A DNA stretch of 64,000 bases from positions 77,543 through 141,542 of the forward strand of contig DASSOG010000043.1 of NCBI GenBank assembly GCA_035700805.1, in the 5' to 3' direction. The notes beneath the pieces are model-generated. The model saw nothing but the letters and a program-made list of their open reading frames with translations. It was not told the DNA's origin and did not search any database. Position numbers and translations under genes: made by a program. Source of the stretch: JAGWRI01 sp035700805. Its GTDB lineage: Bacteria; Gemmatimonadota; Gemmatimonadetes; Gemmatimonadales; Gemmatimonadaceae. Position 1 is the stretch's first letter. Every line of letters starts with the position of its first letter. Of the stretch, positions 16,295-24,462 are shown piece by piece.

Positions 16295-17302
16295 ATGGTA
16301 ACGCCGTCAAGCCAGGCGCAGGAGTTCCATGCACCATGGTGGGCGCCCGGTCCACATCAGCAGACACTCTGGGGGGCCTTCATGCGGCGCACGCGGCTTC
16401 CACCCGGGCAAATGGAGCGGTGGGACACTCCAGATCACGACTTCCTCGACGTCTTCCGGGTACCCGCCGCCGCCACTGCGCCTCGGCTGCTGTTGCTGCA
16501 TGGTCTGGAAGGATCTCCGCAATCGCACTACGCACGTGGCATGCTCCAGCGGGTAGCGCGGGCCGGGTGGGGTGCCGAGGCGCTGGTCTTCCGGGGCTGC
16601 GGCGCGGAGCTCAACCGCACACCTCGCTTCTATCACTCCGGGGAAACGGGGGACCTCGAGCTCCTGGCTCATCGGGTGGCCGCTGAGTTTCCGTATGCCC
16701 CATTGCTGGCTGTCGGCTACTCGCTGGGTGGAAACGTGCTTCTCAAGTGGCTCGGTGACCCCGCAGCGCGACGCCCGGCTACCCTGCAGGCCGCGGCGGC
16801 GGTATCCGTGCCATACGATCTCGAGGCGGGTGCGCACTATCTGCAACATGGGCTCTCCCGAGTCTACGAGCGCCGGTTCCTGCGCACCCTGAAGTCCAAG
16901 GCGACCCGCAAGCTGCGCCGTTTCCCGGACGCGTACGACCTTCGTGCGCTCACGGCCGCCAGGACGCTCGTCCAGTTCGACGATGCGGTCACTGCTCCAC
17001 TGCATGGGTTTGCCAACGCCCACGACTATTACACGCAATGCAGTGCTCGCCAGTTCCTGGCGGGTGTCCAGCTGCCCACGCTGTTGATCAGCGCCTACGA
17101 CGATCCATTTCTCCCCGCTGCGGTTCTGCGCGACGTGGACACGGTTGCGGGCCGCAATCCGGCGTTTACCCGATTATTCAGCGCAACCGGAGGGCACGTC
17201 GGATTCGTGGCTGGTGCCGACCCATTGCATCCGGGGTATTATTCCGAGGACCGCGTGTTTGAGTTCCTCGCCGCGCAAGTGTCGCCTTTCACCCCAGCTT
17301 GA
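16295..17302 (+). CDS. alpha/beta hydrolase, YheT family
   Basis: A 335-residue putative esterase. The YheT/EMB8 pattern is clear: HQQTLWGAFMRR near the N-terminus, oxyanion-side LLLHGLEGSPQSHYA, HSGETGDLELL, the nucleophile elbow VGYSLGGNVLLKWLG (Ser), the acid in LISAYDDPFLP and the histidine in FSATGGHVGFV. The natural substrate of this family is not established; short-chain esters are hydrolysed by some relatives. ATG at 16295 follows no clear ribosome-binding site; the frame is open back to 16154 but only over the antisense of the ArsC-like gene. It is followed after 15 bases by a membrane-protein gene, probably one transcript. Confidence 0.92.
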   Translation: MVTPSSQAQEFHAPWWAPGPHQQTLWGAFMRRTRLPPGQMERWDTPDHDFLDVFRVPAAATAPRLLLLHGLEGSPQSHYARGMLQRVARAGWGAEALVFRGCGAELNRTPRFYHSGETGDLELLAHRVAAEFPYAPLLAVGYSLGGNVLLKWLGDPAARRPATLQAAAAVSVPYDLEAGAHYLQHGLSRVYERRFLRTLKSKATRKLRRFPDAYDLRALTAARTLVQFDDAVTAPLHGFANAHDYYTQCSARQFLAGVQLPTLLISAYDDPFLPAAVLRDVDTVAGRNPAFTRLFSATGGHVGFVAGADPLHPGYYSEDRVFEFLAAQVSPFTPA

Positions 17303-17317
17303 CCACCATCGTCCTGC

Positions 17318-17857
17318 ATGCCCTTCGTCTGGTCGTTGCTCATCATCGCAGGTCTGCTCCTGCTCGTTTATCTCATGATCGCAGGCGTTCCCTCAGCACC
17401 TGGTGAACGCGCCACGATTCATGGGGGGCGACCGCGCATGCTCCTTCCAGTCCTGGGTACTACGCTGACCGCCGGTGGGATTGCGGGATACCTGCTCTGG
17501 CAGCACGCAGGTGTCTCCCCGGGAACTCGGTTTATCCTCGTAGCGGCAGTTGCGGTGCTGGCAGCCGTCGGGGCGGGATGGCTCGTGCGCGTCTCATTTG
17601 CCGCGCCCTCCAACGATCCGGAAGATGATCCGAGATACCGATGGCAGGGTCACGTCGCGCACCTCACACAGGCAATTCCGGCCAGCCATGGTGGGCGCGG
17701 ACGAGTGGCCTTTGTGTTCGACGGTCAGCCCTTTGACTTTCCAGCCGTGTCCATTGACGGCGAGCCTATTGACGCGGATACGGAAGTGGTTGTCGAGCGC
17801 ATCGACGACGGGTTGGCGACGGTGGAACGCTGGGCGGTGGTCGAGGCGCGCCTGTAA
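17318..17857 (+). CDS. membrane protein with C-terminal NfeD/OB-like domain, function unknown
   Basis: A 179-residue protein with three hydrophobic stretches: about 3-23 (WSLLIIAGLLLLVYLMIAG), about 40-61 and about 71-92. The cytoplasmic C-terminal part from about 105 (YRWQGHVAHLTQAIPASHGG, then GEPIDADTEVVVERIDDGLA) has the small beta-barrel look of NfeD/YqiJ-type domains ending in a TVERW strand. I do not recognise a specific family. It sits between the YheT hydrolase and a zinc-ribbon membrane protein on the same strand with short gaps (15 and 27 bases), suggesting a small operon of membrane proteins. Confidence 0.75.
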   Translation: MPFVWSLLIIAGLLLLVYLMIAGVPSAPGERATIHGGRPRMLLPVLGTTLTAGGIAGYLLWQHAGVSPGTRFILVAAVAVLAAVGAGWLVRVSFAAPSNDPEDDPRYRWQGHVAHLTQAIPASHGGRGRVAFVFDGQPFDFPAVSIDGEPIDADTEVVVERIDDGLATVERWAVVEARL

Positions 17858-17884
17858 GCCGAGGGCCGAGGTCCCGGGGGCAAG

Positions 17885-18169
17885 ATGCTGTGGTATACGA
17901 TTTGGTTCTGCGTCATCTTCGTGGGTTTTTTCATCTTGCGCGGCATCGCGGCTACCTGGGTTTTCCTGATTCTCCTGCCGCAGGGCGACCGGTGTCCGTG
18001 CTGCGACGAACCCACGCTCCGCCTGCAATCCGGCTGGTGGAATCGAGTGGTTCCAGGCTTGCGCTCGAGCTGGTGCTACCAGTGCGGATGGGAAGGATTG
18101 CTCCGGAATGGCCCAGCTACGCCCGTCGTGGAACCCCGAACCACGGTCCGGAGTGGGCGCCAGACCTGA
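17885..18169 (+). CDS. small membrane protein with zinc-ribbon cysteines
   Basis: A 94-residue protein not assigned to a family. Residues about 2-31 form one hydrophobic segment (IWFCVIFVGFFIL, then ATWVFLILLP). A likely zinc ribbon follows with the knuckles CPCC and CYQC about 28 residues apart, separated by LRLQSGWWNRVVPGLRSSW. The tail is short and basic. ATG at 17885 lies 27 bases after the preceding stop, preceded by GAGGTCCCGGGGGCAAG. The ribbon presumably faces the cytoplasm. It converges with a 93-residue gene with one base between the stops. Confidence 0.7.
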   Translation: MLWYTIWFCVIFVGFFILRGIAATWVFLILLPQGDRCPCCDEPTLRLQSGWWNRVVPGLRSSWCYQCGWEGLLRNGPATPVVEPRTTVRSGRQT

Positions 18170-18170
18170 C

Positions 18171-18452
18171 TCAGCGGGCCGAAGCGAACACCTGCAGCCA
18201 TTCGGGCCAGTTGCCGCTCAATTCGAAGTAGTCGTCAAAGTAGCGTAGCCCGGCTGCATCCAATCTGGCGAACAGATCATCGAGCGCGGCGCTATAGATC
18301 GGCCCAATGATCACCAGGTCACCTTCGACCCGAAACTCATCAGCGGTCAGGCCCAGCAGGGCGTCCAATTCCGCGCGAGCCAGCCCGCTTTTCTCATATG
18401 CAACTCGGCGAATGCAGATGCTGGGCGCCTGGGCGGCAACGGGCAACGCCAT
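18171..18452 (-). CDS. hypothetical protein, 93 residues
   Basis: Unrecognised acidic protein. It has an alternating helical composition: LARAELDALLGLTADEF, then a short strand EGDLVIIGPIY, then LDDLFARLDAAGLRYFDDYFELSGNW ending LQVFASA. No signal peptide or membrane segment is clear; the N-terminal ALPVAAQAPSICIRR is weakly hydrophobic. The start is ATG at 18452 with GGAGA eight bases upstream, which supports translation. It is divergent from mnmG with about 75 bases between the start codons. Confidence 0.6.
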   Translation of the reverse strand: MALPVAAQAPSICIRRVAYEKSGLARAELDALLGLTADEFRVEGDLVIIGPIYSAALDDLFARLDAAGLRYFDDYFELSGNWPEWLQVFASAR

Positions 18453-18527
18453 CGGGTTCTCCGTAGATTTGGCAGTGGTCTACAAGCTAACCGGCAACAT
18501 GTGTACGGTCGGGGGTATCGCAAGGCT

Positions 18528-20498
18528 ATGAGCATCGGGTTTGAGGAACAGTTCGACGTGATCGTGGTGGGAGGCGGACACGCGGGCGCGGAGGCCGCCG
18601 TGGCGGCGGCTCGTGCGGGCGCCCGCACGGCGCTCGTTACTACCAGCATCGAGACCATCGGGCAGATGTCCTGCAACCCTGCCATCGGGGGCGTAGCCAA
18701 GGGAACCGTCGTGCGTGAAGTCGACGCCTTGGGTGGCGTCATGGGCCGTGCCACCGATCTCGCGTCCCTTCAGTTCCGAATGCTCAACCGGAGCAAGGGC
18801 CCGGCAGTGTGGGCACCAAGGGCGCAGTGTGATCGCGGCTTGTACCGCCGCGCGGTGCGATCCCTCCTGGAGGAGCAGCCCCGATTGGCTATCATCCAGG
18901 CGACGGTGGCGCGCCTGAGCCTCGACGAGCAGGGATCCGTCATCCGTGGCATTGAGACCATGGAGGGCCGACGGTTCGGCGCTCGTGCGGTGGTCATTAC
19001 CACCGGCACATTCCTGCGCGGTCGTATCCACATCGGGACAACCACGGCATTTCCGGGTGGCCGGGCGGGTGAGCGGGCGACGGTGACGCTTGCGGAGCAA
19101 CTGGAGCAGGCCGGCCTGGCCGTGGCTCGCTTCAAGACCGGAACGCCCCCGCGCATTGATGGCCGCTCCGTGAACTACCAGACCTTGAGCCGGCAGGACT
19201 CCGAAGTTGAGTCCTTTGATTTCTCCTGGTCGCACTACTGGAAGTCCCCGCGCCGATCAGCCGCGGAGACACGCCATCCTGCGCAGTTGCCATGCTGGAT
19301 TACTTATACCACGGCAGCTACGCACGCGATCATTGCGGAGAACCTCGCACAATCTGCGATGTACGGAGGGGCCATCGGGAGCCGGGGGCCCCGTTATTGC
19401 CCGTCCGTTGAAGACAAGATCGTGCGCTTTCCCAACGCGGAGCGTCACCAGGTTTTCCTTGAACCAGAGGGGTTGGACACCGCAGAGCTCTACGTCAACG
19501 GACTCTCGACGTCGTTGCCGGCCGACGTCCAACTCCAGATGCTGCACAGTGTCCCCGGCCTGGAACAGGTGCGGATGACACGCCCAGGCTACGCCATCGA
19601 GTACGACTACTGCCCCCCGGCGCAGCTCGACTCCACCTTGCAGGTCCGCGCGATCGCCGGTTTGTACCTCGCCGGCCAGATCAACGGATCCACCGGATAC
19701 GAAGAGGCCGCCGGTCAGGGAATAATGGCGGGGCTCAATGCCGCGCTGGCCGTGCAGGGCCGCTCGTCGATTGTGCTGGGACGGGAAACATCGTACATCG
19801 GGGTCCTCATAGACGATCTAGTGTCCCGCGGTGTGGACGAGCCGTACCGCCTGTTCACGTCGAGGTCGGAGTTTCGGCTCACAGTGCGTCAGGACAACGC
19901 CATCCGACGTCTGGGACCACTCGCTCGTGATCTGGGCCTGCTCTCGGACGATGAGCGGCAGCTCCTTGATGACCGACTGGCATGCGAGGATCAGATCCTC
20001 GAGACCGCTCGGGGCACCAGCATCACCCCGACGCAGGCGGCTCCGCTGCTTGTCGCGGCGACAAGCACCGCGTTGCCGCACCCGCAGCGGGTGGCCGAGG
20101 TGGCCAGGCGGCACGGCGTGGGACTGGGTGCGGCGTTGAGCGCGGCGGGGGTGATGACCGAATGGCCACGTGAGGCCGTGACAGCCGTGGAACTTGAGCT
20201 CAAGTACTCCGGATATTTTCTGCGGGAGCGCCAGCAGGCGGAGCAACTTCGACGCATGGCCGACTTCCCGCTGGATGCATCGCTCAGGTACGAGAGCATG
20301 CAGTCGGTCTCAATCGAGGCGCGGCAGAAGCTCGCGGCACGACGACCGGCTACACTTGCACAGGCGTCGAGCATTCCTGGCATCAGCCCAACCGACCTTC
20401 AGAACCTGGTGATCGAGACCAGGCGGCGAGCTACGGCGCCACCCAAGGGAACGGCACGGAACGACGAGGCCGGACACCCGACTCAGGTTGCCGGGTAG
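18528..20498 (+). CDS. mnmG: tRNA uridine-5-carboxymethylaminomethyl modification enzyme, FAD subunit
   Basis: Works with MnmE to place the carboxymethylaminomethyl group on U34 of certain tRNAs. 656 residues: FAD motif VIVVGGGHAGAEAAVAAARAG, SCNPAIGGVAKG, FRMLNRSKGPAVWAPRAQCDR, GTFLRGRIHIG, RFKTGTPPRIDGRSV, YCPSVEDKIVRF, GQINGSTGYEEAAGQG and the C-terminal RNA-binding domain with GISPTDLQNL. ATG at 18528 is the family start; an upstream in-frame start at 18501 is unlikely. Its partner mnmE lies about 21 kb away in the same window. Placement just before parAB is the common gidA-parA-parB origin-proximal order. Confidence 0.97.
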   Translation: MSIGFEEQFDVIVVGGGHAGAEAAVAAARAGARTALVTTSIETIGQMSCNPAIGGVAKGTVVREVDALGGVMGRATDLASLQFRMLNRSKGPAVWAPRAQCDRGLYRRAVRSLLEEQPRLAIIQATVARLSLDEQGSVIRGIETMEGRRFGARAVVITTGTFLRGRIHIGTTTAFPGGRAGERATVTLAEQLEQAGLAVARFKTGTPPRIDGRSVNYQTLSRQDSEVESFDFSWSHYWKSPRRSAAETRHPAQLPCWITYTTAATHAIIAENLAQSAMYGGAIGSRGPRYCPSVEDKIVRFPNAERHQVFLEPEGLDTAELYVNGLSTSLPADVQLQMLHSVPGLEQVRMTRPGYAIEYDYCPPAQLDSTLQVRAIAGLYLAGQINGSTGYEEAAGQGIMAGLNAALAVQGRSSIVLGRETSYIGVLIDDLVSRGVDEPYRLFTSRSEFRLTVRQDNAIRRLGPLARDLGLLSDDERQLLDDRLACEDQILETARGTSITPTQAAPLLVAATSTALPHPQRVAEVARRHGVGLGAALSAAGVMTEWPREAVTAVELELKYSGYFLRERQQAEQLRRMADFPLDASLRYESMQSVSIEARQKLAARRPATLAQASSIPGISPTDLQNLVIETRRRATAPPKGTARNDEAGHPTQVAG

Positions 20499-20543
20499 GA
20501 ACAGCCCTTGTGTGCGGTACCGCGGCAGCCAATGGCACGATGG

Positions 20544-20583
20544 AATAGTAGCTGATTACGAATAAAAAGAAGCTAATAGTAGC
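20544..20583. repeat. 9-bp direct repeats upstream of the SIMPL gene
   Basis: AATAGTAGC occurs at 20544-20552 and 20575-20583, 31 bases apart (three helical turns), in an AT-rich stretch in the 140-base gap before the SIMPL gene. A second repeated word, GCGGTAC, lies at 20514-20520 and 20587-20593. The spacing suggests a regulator binding site on one DNA face, with a TTTATAC-like -10 just downstream at about 20594. No factor can be named. Confidence 0.35.
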
Positions 20584-20638
20584 AATGCGGTACTTTATAC
20601 ATAAGGCTGCGACAGGTCTTACCCCACAGGAGGAGTCG

Positions 20639-21364
20639 ATGCGCTACCGATTTCGTGCGGTCCTGAGCGTTGCACTGGCTATGGGTTTTGGGGGCCTGGC
20701 AACCAGCCCCCTGCTCGCGCAGGAGGAGACCAGAGCCTACGTCACCGTGGCGGCGAACGGTGCAGTCACGAACACTCCCGACCGAGCCCGGATTCAGTTG
20801 TCCGTCGAGACTCGCGCCGCCACGGCGTCCGTGGCGGTGCAGGAAAATGCCGCGCGTCAGTCTGCCGTTATTCAGGCGCTGCGGAAGCTGGGAATCCGGG
20901 ACAACCGGATTTCTACCGAAGGCTACGCGGTCATGCCGGAAACCAGGACGGGCAAGGAAGACCAGACACCGAGGATCGTGAGCTACCTGGTGAGTAACAC
21001 CATCGCTGTCTCGTTGGATAGCGCCTCAGGAGTCGGCAAGGTTCTGGACACCGCAATCGAGAGCGGGGCAAACAGCGTGTCCTCAATCTCATTCTATCTG
21101 GCGGACGCAGAGGGTGCCTATCAGCAGGCCATTGCAAGCGCGGTAAAGAACGCACACGATCAGGCACTCGTCATGGCTCAGGCCGCTGGCGGTCGTCTCG
21201 GCCCGTTGGTCGAGCTGACCACCACAAGCCAGAACCGGCCAAGTCCGGTGGCGCGAGCGGAGCGCTTTATGGGAATGGCCGCAGCGTCCACACCAGTAAT
21301 GGCGGGCGAGCAAACAACGAGCGCCTCAGTCACTGGCAAGTGGGTTTTCATACAAAACCGGTGA
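20639..21364 (+). CDS. SIMPL (DUF541) domain periplasmic protein
   Basis: A 241-residue secreted protein: signal peptide RYRFRAVLSVALAMGFGGLA ending near LLAQEE, then the DUF541 fold with VTVAANGAVTNTPDRARIQLSVETRA, the repeated helices LRKLGIRDNRISTEGYAV, and the final strand SVTGKWVFIQ. Relatives (YggE and others) are linked to oxidative-stress resistance or signalling, with no known enzymatic activity. ATG at 20639 follows AGGAGG; an in-frame ATG at 20585 lacks a site. A strong intrinsic terminator follows at 21413-21448, after the parS site, so it is a single-gene unit separate from parAB. Confidence 0.9.
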   Translation: MRYRFRAVLSVALAMGFGGLATSPLLAQEETRAYVTVAANGAVTNTPDRARIQLSVETRAATASVAVQENAARQSAVIQALRKLGIRDNRISTEGYAVMPETRTGKEDQTPRIVSYLVSNTIAVSLDSASGVGKVLDTAIESGANSVSSISFYLADAEGAYQQAIASAVKNAHDQALVMAQAAGGRLGPLVELTTTSQNRPSPVARAERFMGMAAASTPVMAGEQTTSASVTGKWVFIQNR

Positions 21365-21381
21365 ATTGGCACTTAATGCGA

Positions 21382-21397
21382 TGTTCCACGTGGAACA
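21382..21397. promoter_or_regulatory. parS: parS centromere site
   Basis: The 16-base perfect palindrome TGTTCCACGTGGAACA matches the chromosomal parS consensus TGTTNCACGTGNAACA bound by ParB. It lies about 80 bases upstream of parA, between the SIMPL gene stop and its terminator. ParB nucleation here would seed the partition complex and link the origin to ParA. Position next to parAB and about 14 kb from dnaA fits the usual origin-proximal placement. Confidence 0.9.
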
Positions 21398-21412
21398 TCG
21401 CGCGAACTTATC

Positions 21413-21448
21413 GGGCGCTTGGCTGTTCTGGCCAAGCGCCCTTTATAT
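21413..21448 (+). terminator. intrinsic terminator after the SIMPL gene
   Basis: Perfect 11-bp stem GGGCGCTTGGC (21413-21423) with GCCAAGCGCCC (21431-21441), a seven-base loop, then TTTATATT. It ends the SIMPL transcript ahead of parA. The TATATT in its tail could double as a -10 element for parA. Confidence 0.85.
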
Positions 21449-21476
21449 TCCCGCCTCAACCTCAGCACCCCCACAA

Positions 21477-22316
21477 GTGACCAGAATTATCGCAGTTGCC
21501 AACCAGAAGGGCGGGGTCGGCAAAACCACCACCGCTGTAAACCTCGCCGCCAGCCTGGCGGCTGCCGAACAGCGGACCCTGCTCGTGGATGGAGACCCGC
21601 AGGGCAATGCGACAAGTGGCATTGGGATCCAAGGCAATCAGCTTTCCTCCTCCGTCTACGACGTCCTGCTCGGCGACGTCGTAGCCGCTGACACGATCCA
21701 GGCGGGCGTGCAGTTCAGGAAGCTCGATGTCCTGCCTGCGACCCCCGACCTGGCGGCTGCCGAGGTAGAGCTGGCCCCGCAGCCTAACCGCGAGCGAATG
21801 ATGCGCTCTGCCCTGCAGTCCGTACGGGACAATTATGACTATATTCTTATAGACTGCCCACCGTCACTCGGCCTCATCACGCTCAACATGCTGGTCGCCG
21901 CGGATGCATTGTTGATCCCGCTGCAGTGCGAGTACTACGCGTTGGAAGGGCTGTCGCAGCTGCTCAACACCTTCCATTTAGTACAGCAGAATCTGAACCC
22001 GGCGCTGGTGATCGACGGCGTACTGCTCACCATGTATGACGCGCGTATCAATCTCTCCCGCCAGGTTGCTGCCGATGCCCAGGAATACTTTGGGCCCAAG
22101 GTCTTTGACGCGATCATCCCGAGAAACATCCGTTTAGCAGAAGCTCCCAGCTTCGGCAAGCCCATCATCCTCTATGACATCGCTTCCGCCGGCGCACAGG
22201 CCTATCTCAAGGTCGCAAACGAGCTCATGCAGCGCGTCTCCCAATCCACCACCACAGCCGCCAGCGGCGCCACACCGCTGAACCCTGCTGGTGGCCCGAC
22301 CGGCTCGGCGTCGTGA
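21477..22316 (+). CDS. parA: chromosome-partitioning ATPase
   Basis: A 279-residue ParA/Soj Walker-type ATPase that binds nucleoid DNA and moves ParB-parS complexes. The deviant Walker A is NQKGGVGKTTTAVNLAA (Lys11 and Lys16); Walker A' lies in LLVDGDPQGNATSG and Walker B in YDYILIDCPPSLGLITLN; LIPLQCEYYALEGLSQL is family-typical. The GTG at 21477 gives the standard Soj length; an earlier in-frame ATG at 21366 would translate through the parS site and the terminator and is rejected. parB begins 46 bases downstream. Confidence 0.95.
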   Translation: MTRIIAVANQKGGVGKTTTAVNLAASLAAAEQRTLLVDGDPQGNATSGIGIQGNQLSSSVYDVLLGDVVAADTIQAGVQFRKLDVLPATPDLAAAEVELAPQPNRERMMRSALQSVRDNYDYILIDCPPSLGLITLNMLVAADALLIPLQCEYYALEGLSQLLNTFHLVQQNLNPALVIDGVLLTMYDARINLSRQVAADAQEYFGPKVFDAIIPRNIRLAEAPSFGKPIILYDIASAGAQAYLKVANELMQRVSQSTTTAASGATPLNPAGGPTGSAS

Positions 22317-22362
22317 CCCTGTCCACATACTTCTCCTCTTCTCATCTCCCTGGTTGGCCTTC

Positions 22363-23331
22363 GTGACACCAGACAAACCCCGGCGTCTCGGTCGCGGACT
22401 GGAAGCCCTCATCGGAAGTAGCCAGGCACCTCGCGCTTCGTCTCCCAGTTCAGATGCGCCCGCTGCTAATGAGCTTCGGCGTGTCCCGCTTGCGCAGATT
22501 CGCGCCAACCCGTTCCAGCCGCGACGAGATTTTGCAGAGGCAGACCTGACCGAGTTGCGCGCCTCGCTTGCCGCGTCGGGAATGCTCCAACCTGTTGTGC
22601 TCCGTCCGGCACCAGGTGGCAATGGCTTTGAGCTCATTTCGGGTGAGCGGCGGTTCCGGGCGGCCAGCCAGCTCGGCTGGCCGGACATCCCCGCACTCGT
22701 GCGGGATGCGGACGAGCGAACGATGCTTACGCTCGCCCTGATCGAGAATCTGCAGCGCGCCGACCTGAATGTTGTCGAGGAAGCCCGCGGGTATGACCGC
22801 CTGCATCGCGACTTCCAGCTCACACATCAGCAGATTGCCGAGGCCGTGGGCAAGGACCGCTCAACGGTCTCCAACCTGCTGCGCTTGCTCGCGCTACCCG
22901 TCCCGGTGCTCGAGTTGCTGGAGCGAGGCACGCTGACCATGGGTCACGCGCGCGCCCTGCTTGCCGTGGCGGACCTGGAAGTCGCCGCCCGCCTCGCGGC
23001 AGATATCGCTGCGGCAGGACTGAGCGTGCGTGAAGCGGAGCGCCGCATCCGGGCTCTCACGACTGCCGGAAAACAGTCGACCGGCCACGGTACCGGCAGG
23101 GCAGCAAACGGGGTGGCGGGCGCTGGAGCTTCCGGACACGGTACAAGCACCCAGCAAGGTCCGGAGCTCAAGCAGGTGGAGGATCGGCTGAGGAAAAAGC
23201 TCCAGACTGATGTTCGTGTGCGAGCAGCAGCGGGTTCTACCAAGGGAACCATTGAAGTCTCGTTCTATTCCGTTCAAGACCTGGATCGACTGCTGGACCT
23301 CCTGCTGGGGCCACCACGGGTTGGAGATTAG
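22363..23331 (+). CDS. parB: chromosome-partitioning CTPase/DNA-binding protein
   Basis: A 322-residue Spo0J/ParB protein that loads at parS and slides as a CTP-dependent clamp. It opens with RRLGRGLEALIG (ParA-stimulating tail) and has the CTP-binding ParB/Srx boxes IRANPFQPRRDF and GERRFRAA, followed by LIENLQRADLN, the parS-reading helix-turn-helix LTHQQIAEAVGKDRSTVSNL and a Gly/Ser-rich linker before the C-terminal dimerisation helix. The GTG at 22363 matches the conserved N-terminus; the frame is open to 22291 inside the parA end. The cognate parS is just upstream of parA. Confidence 0.95.
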   Translation: MTPDKPRRLGRGLEALIGSSQAPRASSPSSDAPAANELRRVPLAQIRANPFQPRRDFAEADLTELRASLAASGMLQPVVLRPAPGGNGFELISGERRFRAASQLGWPDIPALVRDADERTMLTLALIENLQRADLNVVEEARGYDRLHRDFQLTHQQIAEAVGKDRSTVSNLLRLLALPVPVLELLERGTLTMGHARALLAVADLEVAARLAADIAAAGLSVREAERRIRALTTAGKQSTGHGTGRAANGVAGAGASGHGTSTQQGPELKQVEDRLRKKLQTDVRVRAAAGSTKGTIEVSFYSVQDLDRLLDLLLGPPRVGD

Positions 23332-23628
23332 ACAAGCAGTTTCCGTAATACGTTTGTTTGTTTTGCTGTCGCCTCTTGACTAATCAACACGTGTAACATT
23401 TTGTGAAATAATCAGTAACGCGATGGATGCACGTGGCAGACAAAGGTTTCTTCTGTCATTTTTCGCGTGCTTCTGTCTGGCAGGCGGCTACCAATCCACG
23501 GATCAGGATTCTTCTGCACGCAGCTCCAAGGGCTTCCCGGCAGCCCTCCGCACCAGCGTGGATTTCGTCCGCGCCCGAACGCCGGCCGGCCTGATCACTG
23601 CGATCCCATCCCTCACGCTCCAACACCC
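23332..23628. other. 297-base region between parB and the Nif3 gene: promoter candidate and doubtful small ORF
   Basis: The first about 90 bases are AT-rich, with TTGACT at 23376-23381 and a poor -10 (TTTTGT) 17 bases later. A CACGTGTAACA half resembles the right half of parS (23388-23398), but the left half does not match. An ATG at 23423 opens a 69-codon frame with a hydrophobic start (FLLSFFACFCLAGG) that ends in a TGA overlapping the Nif3 ATG. It has no ribosome-binding site and I do not recognise it; it may be a leader peptide or chance. Confidence 0.35.
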
Positions 23629-24402
23629 ATGACCACACTGGCGGACTGCGTCCAGCATCTGGACACTGCACTCCAGACCGCGGAAGTCCCGGACTATGAC
23701 GGAGCGGTGAACGGGCTCCAGCTCCAGAACTCCGGCACAGTGGCGCGCGTAGCCACGGCCGTGGACTTCTCCATTCATACTGTTCAGGGCGCCGTGGACG
23801 CGGGGGCCCAGCTCCTGCTCGTGCATCACGGCATGTTCTGGGGTGGGGCGCAATCGCTCGTCGCACACCGATACCACCGCCTGAAGCTCGCCATTGATAG
23901 CGGCCTCGCCGTATACTCGTCTCACCTGCCACTCGACCTCCACCCGACGCTCGGCAACAACCGGCTCCTGGCCAAGGCAATGGGGCTGCAGCCGGATGGA
24001 GGGTTCGGCAGATATCACGGGATTGAAATCGGGGTCTGTGGCCAGTGCGAAATCGCGACGATGGACCTGTTCGCCAAGGTGCGAGGTTTTGTGGAGCCCC
24101 TGGGCAGCACCCTGGTCACCACGCCCGTTGACGCGAGTCGCCGCACCCGTACCTGGGCGGTGCTGACAGGTGCGGGGGCTTCCAGTGAAACGCTGCATGA
24201 GGCACTGGTACGCGGCATTGACACGCTGGTGGTCGGTGAGGGACCGCACCACACCGCCGTGGAAGCCGCCGAGCTGGGGATCGCGGTGGCATACGCTGGT
24301 CACTACGCCACCGAGACTTTGGGCGTGCAGGCGCTGGCGCAGGAACTGGAACGCACCTTCTCCCTCCCCTGGACTTTCATCCATCGGCCCACCGGCCTGT
24401 GA
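23629..24402 (+). CDS. Nif3-like dinuclear metal-centre protein (GTP cyclohydrolase 1 type 2 homolog)
   Basis: A 257-residue member of the widely conserved Nif3/YbgI family, which forms hexameric toroids with two metals per subunit; the biochemical role is unsettled. Metal ligands appear as the double histidine in LLVHHGMFW, the His and Asp in SSHLPLDLH and the Glu/His region VVGEGPHHTAVEA, with AYAGHYATE near the C-terminus. It lacks the middle PII-like insert of the longer members. ATG at 23629 is the family start; upstream frame to 23467 is not conserved-looking. It lies 60 bases before the MFS transporter. Confidence 0.92.
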   Translation: MTTLADCVQHLDTALQTAEVPDYDGAVNGLQLQNSGTVARVATAVDFSIHTVQGAVDAGAQLLLVHHGMFWGGAQSLVAHRYHRLKLAIDSGLAVYSSHLPLDLHPTLGNNRLLAKAMGLQPDGGFGRYHGIEIGVCGQCEIATMDLFAKVRGFVEPLGSTLVTTPVDASRRTRTWAVLTGAGASSETLHEALVRGIDTLVVGEGPHHTAVEAAELGIAVAYAGHYATETLGVQALAQELERTFSLPWTFIHRPTGL

Positions 24403-24462
24403 TCCCACCGGTGGAGTTCAGGCGCTAGCACCGCCCATGCCTGCCTTCCGCGAGAATCCTGC

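Noticed and set aside
21366..21476. Longer parA frame beginning before the parS site
   Set aside because: It would translate parS and the terminator stem; GTG at 21477 starts at the conserved ParA N-terminus.
23388..23398. CACGTGTAACA, a right half of parS downstream of parB
   Set aside because: The left five bases do not fit the consensus; a half site without symmetry is expected by chance.
23423..23632. 69-codon frame with hydrophobic start upstream of the Nif3 gene
   Set aside because: No ribosome-binding site, no recognised motif; mentioned only as a doubtful element of the gap.
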